12,409 nt of DNA, taken from positions 1 through 12,409 of the forward strand of contig ONIF01000030.1 of assembly GCA_900317795.1 (NCBI GenBank), written 5' to 3'. How positions within the stretch are numbered: position 1 is the stretch's first letter; each line of letters begins with the position of its first letter. This DNA is from an uncultured Eubacteriales bacterium (lineage in GTDB: Bacteria; Bacillota; Clostridia; Oscillospirales; Acutalibacteraceae). Under the pieces are notes generated by a model. That model searched no databases. It saw only the letters and a program-made list of their open reading frames with translations, and was not told the DNA's origin. Shown one piece after another: positions 6,949 through 12,409 of the stretch. A program made the translations under genes and the position numbers.

Positions 6949-6957
6949 ATTATAGCA
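6949..6957 (-). promoter_or_regulatory. Extended -10 promoter for lexA
   Basis: The minus strand reads TGCTATAAT, a perfect TATAAT with the extended TG. The ATG of lexA is 21 bases downstream of the element, so the leader is only about 15 bases. No good -35 is found at 16-18 bases. Confidence 0.65.
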
Positions 6958-7004
6958 CAAATACTGTAAAAAATTATTTTTTTAAAGAAATATAAGTTGT
7001 AAAA

Positions 7005-7487
7005 TCACGCATTTCTCCAGAATGTCTGCAAATATTGTGACGCTTCCGCAAGGTTTTCATACTCCTCCATGTACTCGGAAAACAGTTCTGTTTTCTCTTT
7101 CTGAAAAAGCGTATCATCTGCATTTTTCACAGCATATTTGATATGATTTTTAATTTCGGATGTCACAGAAAGAAGCTTTCCTGCATCTTCCTTTATATAA
7201 CCGTCATTTTCATCAAACTTTTCAGACGGTGTTGATGTCAAAAGCTGCCTGCATATCTTCTCTATTTCTTCAAGAACCACAATATATTCTTCTGCCGTTT
7301 CAATATCATGACAATCAAACTTTTCATCATACTCTTTCCATATTCTCGTATATTTCACAGTATCGTCAACCAGACTTTTGACATTAGCCGAATACTCGTC
7401 ATCTCTGTTATATTCGGATATTTTCCTGCAGCTGCTCAATGTACTTACCGCAAGTATGCACAACAGCAACGCTATAAATTTTTTCAC
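7005..7487 (-). CDS. Small lipoprotein of unknown function
   Basis: The 160-aa product starts with a lipoprotein signal: MKKF, a hydrophobic core (IALLLCILAVSTL) and the lipobox LSSC with the lipidated Cys at residue 20. The mature part is acidic, predicted helical and without further membrane helices, with dense Glu/Lys stretches (EKTELFSEYMEEYENL) that could form a helical bundle. I do not recognise the family. The start is a GTG at 7487-7485, preceded by AGGGGGAA. A promoter lies in the 58-base gap after the M14 peptidase gene. The stop is 77 bases before lexA. It should sit on the outer face of the cytoplasmic membrane; no partner can be named. Confidence 0.85.
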   Translation of the reverse strand: MKKFIALLLCILAVSTLSSCRKISEYNRDDEYSANVKSLVDDTVKYTRIWKEYDEKFDCHDIETAEEYIVVLEEIEKICRQLLTSTPSEKFDENDGYIKEDAGKLLSVTSEIKNHIKYAVKNADDTLFQKEKTELFSEYMEEYENLAEASQYLQTFWRNA

Positions 7488-7508
7488 TTTAATTCCCCCT
7501 TTCCTTTT

Positions 7509-7537
7509 ATATTAACACATAAATTACTTTTTATCAA
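7509..7537 (-). promoter_or_regulatory. Promoter for the small lipoprotein gene
   Basis: The minus strand has TTGATA (7537-7532), a 17-base spacer and TAATAT (7514-7509), preceded by TG one base upstream of the -10. The match is 5/6 and 4/6. It begins nine bases after the M14 stop codon. Confidence 0.6.
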
Positions 7538-7545
7538 CACAAAAT

Positions 7546-8445
7546 TTAGAGTACCACTCCCAACACAAGCATTTCTCTTATTTTTTGATATATCCCGTCA
7601 AAGTCCTCTATGGGAAGCGGATTTTCCCCCCTGCCCACTTCAACCGTAAATGCAGGCTGGCGGAATTTTTCCTCAAACCAATCTTTAAATCCTCCTCCGC
7701 CTGCAAGTCCCTCGGGCTCTGCAATTTTATATCCGCTTGAATATGACATTACCCTTGCCATTTTCAAAGCCTCCATATCATTGTAATCCCCGAAATTCCA
7801 ATAGATTTCCTCTCCCTGACTGTGAAAGGCGATTGCATGAGAAATATTTCCCGAACGGCAGTATGAGGCAATACTGCGTGTTTCGGGCTCGCTTTCGGGA
7901 AACTCCCCTCCGTATCTCGTAGGCGACGGCTTATTGATACCGTTTTCAAGTTCAAGCTTTTTAAGTTTGTCCCAGCCTGCCGAAAAATTATGGTTAATAT
8001 CCACTCCGACGGCATTTGCCTGCCATTTTGCCGTTCCCCCGATACTCCTTATCAAATCTGCATAATTTCCCGCACTCTCTGCCCCGTGTATCTGTATTTC
8101 CACTCCGTCGGGATTGACGCACGGTATGACTGCCAATCCCCTCTGATTGAGCATGACACCCATTTTTACTCCGCACATTGCCTGTCCCGTCATCACGGAA
8201 AAACACAATTCATCAAGGAATTTCAGCAGTATCAAAGAGGTTATCCACTCCATTCCGTGAAAAGCCCCTGCAAACAATACTTGTTTCCTCCTGTTGCCGA
8301 CACAAAGCATATCTATCGGTCTTGCACATCTGCTTTCCCCGATAGTGTCCCTTGTCAGAAAGCCGTAATCCATCAGCATTTTTCCTATCATCATTTCCCT
8401 TGCTTTTCTGTCGGCTTTCATTTCCATAAATTCATGTTCAAGCAT
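7546..8445 (-). CDS. M14-family zinc peptidase, likely cleaves gamma-D-glutamyl-diaminopimelate peptides
   Basis: The 299-aa protein is an M14 (carboxypeptidase A-like) metallopeptidase. Zinc ligands are His63 and Glu66 in AFHGMEW and His208 in FHSQGEEIYW; the catalytic Glu is Glu269 in FTVEVGRGENPLP. The HSQGE-IYW and E-GRG-NPLP signatures resemble those of bacterial gamma-D-glutamyl-L-diamino-acid endopeptidase I, which cuts the gamma-D-Glu to meso-diaminopimelate bond of cell-wall peptides. The usual Arg of NRNF is His152 (NHNF, 151-154). There is no signal peptide and no LysM wall-binding domain, so it should act in the cytoplasm, as E. coli MpaA does on recycled murein peptides. The ATG at 8445 is eight bases after GGAGG, and a TTGACA promoter lies in the 77-base upstream gap. 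Family membership is firm; the substrate is inferred. Confidence 0.9.
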   Translation of the reverse strand: MLEHEFMEMKADRKAREMMIGKMLMDYGFLTRDTIGESRCARPIDMLCVGNRRKQVLFAGAFHGMEWITSLILLKFLDELCFSVMTGQAMCGVKMGVMLNQRGLAVIPCVNPDGVEIQIHGAESAGNYADLIRSIGGTAKWQANAVGVDINHNFSAGWDKLKKLELENGINKPSPTRYGGEFPESEPETRSIASYCRSGNISHAIAFHSQGEEIYWNFGDYNDMEALKMARVMSYSSGYKIAEPEGLAGGGGFKDWFEEKFRQPAFTVEVGRGENPLPIEDFDGIYQKIREMLVLGVVL

Positions 8446-8481
8446 ATACTATCCCTCCGATAAAAATTTGCACACCTAAAA

Positions 8482-8512
8482 TATATACTTAAAAACATGA
8501 TTTTTATGTCAA
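8482..8512 (-). promoter_or_regulatory. Putative promoter for the M14 peptidase gene
   Basis: A perfect TTGACA (8512-8507) is followed after 19 bases by TATATA (8487-8482) on the minus strand. The spacer is longer than ideal; at 17 bases the hexamer would be AGTATA. It fills the gap after the binding-protein gene, where no convincing terminator is seen. Confidence 0.5.
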
Positions 8513-8522
8513 AATAACTTGC

Positions 8523-10169
8523 CTATCCGCCTATTTTTTCGGCAGAGGAAAAGTCAGCCTCCGCACCGTAAGGGTGAAATATTATCCCCGTCACATTCCG
8601 AGCCGATACATAATATCTGTCCTCCGTGTATAACGGATAAAATATTCCGTTCTCACTGATATATTTTTCCGCCTGCACCATTTTATCCATTACGGAATTA
8701 TCCGACCTTGCCAATATATCCCCAATTACCTTATCATACTTTTCATCTGCCAATCCCGAAACATTGTACTCATTTTTGCTTTCAAAAAATGCAAGCATAT
8801 CAACAGGACTTTCCCCCTCGGGCTTTAACGGCACTATCGCTATATCAAAATCTCCCGAAAACACCTTTTCATCAAGTTCTTCCCTTGAAACAGGCGTTTT
8901 ATTCGCATATCTGCCCGTTATGCCGTTCCATGCATTTATAATCCCGTTCACAACTCCCTGCATTTCCCTTTCATCTGTACATAATATATTCAGCTCGGGA
9001 AATTCGACTTCCTCATAGTCATAATACCAATAATATTCCTCGTCATGTTCGTTCAGACTGTCAACCGCCTTTTCAAAATCGCTTTTCGCATTCTCGGAAA
9101 ATTTTATTCCCATTCCCTTTCCGACAAATTCCCGATACGCAATTTCCCCTATTTTTGCGGTATCGGGCACTATATCTTCAGCAGGCTTGCACCTTTCGGG
9201 CAAACTGCTTACAATTTTCTTTCTGTCGAGTGCTTCAAGCATAGACACCCTTATATCCTTATTTTGAAACACCTCATTATCCATATTAAAAACAATTCCC
9301 CACACCGTGTCACCGAATGCGGTCAAATTCATTTTATTTTGCTTTGCCTGTTCCAACTCCCGTGTTTCCATTCTGTAACAGTCAACTTCCCCTCTCAATA
9401 CCGCCTCGCATACATTTTCGGGACTGTCGGCTATCTTTATGTTCACGCCTTTCGGAACAACGGAACTTCCACCTTTATAGTCAGAATTTCTCACAAGATT
9501 GATATATTTTTTATGCTCCCAGCCGTACTCATCTACACAAAAAGCACCGTTGGAAAGTATCTTGTCATACTCCAATCCATACTGTCCGCCCGTGCTTTCA
9601 AAAAAACTCTGTTTGCACGGCATCGCACACGGCTCGGACAAAAACTGCAAAAATTGCGGGTCTAAATATTCAAGCTTGATTTTAAGCGTGTTTTCACTTT
9701 CCGCATACACCCCAAGTTCTTTCATGTCAAGCTTGTTGTTTTTTATTTTCTCCGCATTCTTTATGCAGAAAAGCTTTTCAGCCGTTTCCGAACCCGTGAC
9801 GGAAGAAAACAGCCTTTGAAATCCATATACAAAATCCTGTGCAGTAAGCTTTGAACCGTCACTCCATTTTGCACCGTCACGAATGTGAAATACATATTCC
9901 ATTTTGGAAATATCCGCTTTCCAGCCGTCAGCAACTCCATAAACGGCATTTTCATTTTCATCAAGCCTTGTCAAGCCCTCAAATATATTCATTATAACAA
10001 GTCTTGACGAATTATCATCAGCTATTTGCGGGTCAAGAGTTACAGGCTCGCTTTCCACGCTGTAATATATTATCTGCTCATAAGGCGAAGCATTTTTTCC
10101 ACCGCATGACGTAAGAGATACTGTCAAAACGCACATCACCAATGCAGTCAATAGCTTTGAACATCTCAC
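8523..10169 (-). CDS. Oligopeptide-type substrate-binding lipoprotein (ABC transporter family 5)
   Basis: Family 5 binding proteins capture peptides, or sometimes nickel or sugars, outside the membrane and deliver them to an ABC permease. The 548-aa protein has a lipoprotein signal with lipobox LTSC and Cys22, then the family signature: SEPVTLDPQIADD (about 40-52), NIFEGLTRLDENENAVYGVADGW split around residue 70, and FHIRDGAKWSDGSKLTAQDFVYG within 94-116. Length fits OppA proteins. Around residues 373-389 is an unusual Tyr/Glu/Asp cluster (EEYYWYYDYEEVEFPE). The start is GTG at 10169, seven bases after GAGGGGG. No permease or ATPase gene is in the window, so it must use a transporter encoded elsewhere or have another role. 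Its neighbour, a cytoplasmic M14 peptidase, suggests cell-wall peptides as ligand; that is inference. Confidence 0.93.
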   Translation of the reverse strand: MRCSKLLTALVMCVLTVSLTSCGGKNASPYEQIIYYSVESEPVTLDPQIADDNSSRLVIMNIFEGLTRLDENENAVYGVADGWKADISKMEYVFHIRDGAKWSDGSKLTAQDFVYGFQRLFSSVTGSETAEKLFCIKNAEKIKNNKLDMKELGVYAESENTLKIKLEYLDPQFLQFLSEPCAMPCKQSFFESTGGQYGLEYDKILSNGAFCVDEYGWEHKKYINLVRNSDYKGGSSVVPKGVNIKIADSPENVCEAVLRGEVDCYRMETRELEQAKQNKMNLTAFGDTVWGIVFNMDNEVFQNKDIRVSMLEALDRKKIVSSLPERCKPAEDIVPDTAKIGEIAYREFVGKGMGIKFSENAKSDFEKAVDSLNEHDEEYYWYYDYEEVEFPELNILCTDEREMQGVVNGIINAWNGITGRYANKTPVSREELDEKVFSGDFDIAIVPLKPEGESPVDMLAFFESKNEYNVSGLADEKYDKVIGDILARSDNSVMDKMVQAEKYISENGIFYPLYTEDRYYVSARNVTGIIFHPYGAEADFSSAEKIGG

Positions 10170-10185
10170 ACCAAAACCCCCTCTT

Positions 10186-10223
10186 AAAAATATAATTCCC
10201 CCCGTTGATATGTAAACGGGGGG
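10186..10223 (-). terminator. Strong terminator after the VanW-domain gene
   Basis: Minus-strand CCCCCCGTT pairs with AACGGGGGG, nine bp around an 8-base loop (10223-10198), and AATTATATTTTT follows (10197-10186). It begins 15 bases after the VanW gene stop and ends 16 bases before the next start codon. Confidence 0.85.
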
Positions 10224-10238
10224 AACATTTTTGTAAAA

Positions 10239-12377
10239 TCAGTCAGATTCTGCCGATGATTTTTCGGACTGCTGAGATGATTCCGATTCAGCCGACTGTG
10301 TTTCAGAGGACTGCTGTACAGAAGATTGTGTTTCAGAGGACTGCTCTACGGAAGATTGTGTCTGAGAGGACTGCTGTACAGATGATTGCGTCTGAGAGGA
10401 CTGCTGTACAGATGATTGCGTCTGAGAGGACTGCTGTACAGATGATTGTGTCTGAGATGACTGCTGTACGGAAGATTGCGTCTGAGAGGACTGCTGTACA
10501 GATGATTGTGTCTGTGAGGACTGCTGTGCGGAATCCTGTTTCGGTTCGGTCTTGGTATTTTTTGCTTTTTCAAGATATTCCGCTGCCTTGCCGTACTCAA
10601 CAGGGGCATTGCTTCCGCAGCCGTTAGGTGAGAATACAGCAGGCGGTTTCATTGTCGGCTTTACATCGGTAGGACCAAAATCGGGATTTGCAGGTATTCT
10701 TGCCAATGCCGAACTGTAAGTATCATATTTATAGTCGTATGAACCACCGGGAGTATATTCTCTTTTTATTTCCTTGCCGTCTTTGAAATAGACCTTTGCA
10801 CCCTTGCCGTAATAGCCGTCATAGCCTGCCCAGCTTATCCAGCCGACAGGTACGATTTCATCATACTCTGTCGAGAGAGGTCCGTACATTTCCACAAGCA
10901 ATTCATTCAAACCGTCATAGTCATAGTCATATACATAAGTTGCTATATATATCGGGTAATCCTTTGTATTTTTGAATTTCATATCAAGGTTGCCGTAGTC
11001 AACCGTTGCGTCAAGTCCTCTGTCGGCATATACAGACGGGTAAGCGTGAGCCCATCTTTCAACAGGTTCCATATCTGCCCTTAATGCACACAGATACAAA
11101 GTTGTAGAAGCCTGACATATTCCTCCGCCGTATGACTGTACATATTCGCCTTTTACGATTGCAGTTGACGGGATATATCCCAACAAACCGTTAGTTGTAT
11201 CGCCTGTCATCTTGTTAAAGGAGAACGTTTCACCCGGCTTTACAATCGTGCCGCTTGCACTCTTGATAGCAAGTCCCATATTATAGTTTGATGCCCATAC
11301 ATTTGCCGCTGTTGTATAAGTTGAGGCAATCAGCTTTGTATTTGCCTTTAATATAGGCAGGGTTATTTCAAAAGGAGTTTCCTTTTTCTCTATTTTCAGA
11401 CTGCCCTCTTTTGTAACCTGATTGAGTATATCGGATATTTTATTTGAAAGCTCTTTTTGGTCTATCATAAAGCCGTTTTTGCCGTCTTTATAAGTAAACT
11501 TCTCGACTTTGTCAGGCTCGAATTTCTCAACGCTTGCATTCACGGGCAATATATCAAATTCATCTGCCGCTTTTTTCACGGCACCGTCTAAGGATTTTTT
11601 ATTCAGCTCAGACATGATTTTGAAATTTGTCACACCGTTATTCATAGTAGTTGCAACACTCGGTTGTGAAAGTTCTCCCCTGCTGAAATGATAAGCCTGT
11701 ATCAGCACATTGGCAATATCCGTATCATATTCAAAATCGTCTTGTGTAAGAGTAACGCTTTTATTTTCGCAGTCAACTTTTATATTCACCTTTTCTCTGA
11801 GTGCCTTAACGGTGTCCTGCATAGCGTCATACGCTTGTGCAAGCGTCTTTCCCTTGAGAGAAATGCCCTCCACCGTCACATTATCGCCAAACACAATACT
11901 TGACGTATCTATCTGACTTATTTCAATAACCTGTTCGGAAACAGCGGGCTGTTCTTGTTTATCTTCCTCATTGGAAACGATATTAACAGACTGATTTCCG
12001 TTATCATCATTTGCCAAACTTTCAGTCAAAGCATTGGCAGGCTGTACATTTTCATTGTTGTTTGCGGAACTTTCAGCAGAAATGCTTACGCTTGTATCCG
12101 CATTCACGGGAACATTGTTATTTGCATTTGACATGAGTATGATACCCGCACATACACCTACACAAACGACTGCCGCTGCAGTCACTACGGGTATAACGGG
12201 AAATTTACGTTTTGTTTCGGTCTGTTCGACAGGCTTTCTTGACGGTGTATCTATCGGTGCAAATACAACTTCTTCCTTTACATCACTTTCCGCAAAAGCT
12301 GTGGTATTTTCCTCTGCCTTTACTTCAGCAGGTTCTTCCGTCTTTGTTTCCATAACCTTTTCATTTTCTTCTGCCAT
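10239..12377 (-). CDS. Membrane-anchored VanW-domain protein with repeat tail
   Basis: The 712-aa protein starts at the ATG at 12377, eight bases after GGAGG; the frame opens earlier at a TTG (12404), but that extension contains the ribosome binding site. An acidic cytoplasmic stretch of about 58 residues precedes one membrane helix (59-82, VTAAAVVCVGVCAGIIL). An Asn/Ser/Gln-rich linker follows (83-150). Residues about 150-340 look like the putative peptidoglycan-binding region often found before VanW (GKTLAQAYDAM, YKDGKNGFMID). The VanW domain covers about 355-480, with VKPGETFSFN, GGGICQASTTLY (417-428), VERWAHAYPSVY, GLDATVDYG and KNTKDYPIYI. The tail is eight 10-residue Ser/Gln/Thr repeats. 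VanW has no proven enzymatic role; the protein probably works outside the membrane at the wall. The domain alone does not mean vancomycin resistance. Confidence 0.9.
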   Translation of the reverse strand: MAEENEKVMETKTEEPAEVKAEENTTAFAESDVKEEVVFAPIDTPSRKPVEQTETKRKFPVIPVVTAAAVVCVGVCAGIILMSNANNNVPVNADTSVSISAESSANNNENVQPANALTESLANDDNGNQSVNIVSNEEDKQEQPAVSEQVIEISQIDTSSIVFGDNVTVEGISLKGKTLAQAYDAMQDTVKALREKVNIKVDCENKSVTLTQDDFEYDTDIANVLIQAYHFSRGELSQPSVATTMNNGVTNFKIMSELNKKSLDGAVKKAADEFDILPVNASVEKFEPDKVEKFTYKDGKNGFMIDQKELSNKISDILNQVTKEGSLKIEKKETPFEITLPILKANTKLIASTYTTAANVWASNYNMGLAIKSASGTIVKPGETFSFNKMTGDTTNGLLGYIPSTAIVKGEYVQSYGGGICQASTTLYLCALRADMEPVERWAHAYPSVYADRGLDATVDYGNLDMKFKNTKDYPIYIATYVYDYDYDGLNELLVEMYGPLSTEYDEIVPVGWISWAGYDGYYGKGAKVYFKDGKEIKREYTPGGSYDYKYDTYSSALARIPANPDFGPTDVKPTMKPPAVFSPNGCGSNAPVEYGKAAEYLEKAKNTKTEPKQDSAQQSSQTQSSVQQSSQTQSSVQQSSQTQSSVQQSSQTQSSVQQSSQTQSSVQQSSQTQSSVEQSSETQSSVQQSSETQSAESESSQQSEKSSAESD
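10291..10530. repeat. Eight tandem 30-bp repeats in the VanW protein tail
   Basis: Eight units of exactly 30 bp encode VQQSSQTQSS-type decapeptides; the two at the 3' end of the gene vary to EQSSETQSS and QQSSETQSA. The units at 10381-10410 and 10411-10440 are identical in sequence. The next 30 bases (10261-10290) look like a decayed unit. Because the period is a multiple of three, gain or loss of units keeps the frame. Confidence 0.95.
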
Positions 12378-12385
12378 ATATAAAA

Positions 12386-12390
12386 CCTCC
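12386..12390 (-). promoter_or_regulatory. Ribosome binding site that fixes the VanW protein start
   Basis: GGAGG on the minus strand is eight bases before the ATG at 12377 and lies downstream of the TTG at 12404, ruling out the longer form. The promoter of this gene is beyond the window edge. Confidence 0.85.
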
Positions 12391-12409
12391 GTTTCGGTTG
12401 ACAAAAAAT

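Noticed and set aside
9045..9665. Plus-strand gene of 206 codons
   Set aside because: It is antisense to the binding-lipoprotein gene and has no convincing ribosome binding site or family resemblance.
10291..10530. CRISPR array
   Set aside because: The 30-bp repeats are directly adjacent with no unique spacers, and they stay in frame inside a protein tail.
10205..10627. Plus-strand gene of 140 codons over the repeats
   Set aside because: Thirty-bp repeats keep all frames open. The product is a low-complexity shadow, and the VanW frame is clearly the coding one.
10239..12377. Vancomycin resistance gene
   Set aside because: Only a VanW domain is present. There are no van ligase, dehydrogenase, dipeptidase or sensor genes in the window, and VanW-domain proteins are common in susceptible clostridia.
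12378..12404. Nine-residue N-terminal extension of the VanW protein from a TTG
   Set aside because: The GGAGG ribosome binding site falls inside it and is correctly placed for the ATG at 12377.

Overview
The window reads as a chromosomal segment of a low-GC Gram-positive bacterium, most likely class Clostridia and probably an Oscillospiraceae/Ruminococcaceae relative. The basis is the str-operon proteins, strong AAGGAGG-type ribosome binding sites, lipoproteins with Gram-positive lipoboxes and a clostridial VanW-domain protein. The taxonomic call is inference. All nine supported genes lie on the minus strand, so transcription runs from high to low coordinates. I found no RNA gene, insertion sequence, CRISPR array or phage gene.

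Layout in transcription order. (1) 12377-10239: a membrane-anchored VanW-domain cell-envelope protein with a Ser/Gln-rich C-terminal tail built from eight 30-bp tandem repeats; a strong terminator follows. (2) 10169-8523: a lipoprotein of the oligopeptide-binding (OppA-type) family with no transporter genes beside it. (3) 8445-7546: an M14 metallopeptidase resembling gamma-D-glutamyl-diaminopimelate peptidases, without an export signal. (4) 7487-7005: a small lipoprotein of unknown role. (5) 6927-6334: lexA, the SOS repressor. (6) 6265-5540: a six-helix membrane protein of unknown role, ending in a terminator that begins inside its own coding sequence. (7) 5335-823: the classical str operon rpsL-rpsG-fusA-tuf, with a near-perfect promoter before rpsL, a second promoter before tuf and a terminator after tuf. 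(8) 619-1: a small membrane protein whose 3' end lies outside the window.

The str genes supply two small-subunit ribosomal proteins and two elongation factors. The upstream block is mostly cell-envelope material, apart from lexA. One possible link is that the binding lipoprotein captures cell-wall peptides and the cytoplasmic M14 enzyme cleaves them; this is a hypothesis from family resemblance and adjacency.

Several starts were reassigned from ribosome-binding-site position: rpsG begins at a GTG (156 aa), the membrane protein at an inner ATG (241 aa) and the VanW protein at an inner ATG (712 aa). rpsL appears to begin at TTG, with a competing out-of-frame ATG five bases upstream. Most of the window is ordinary housekeeping sequence, and no clearly new system is evident.
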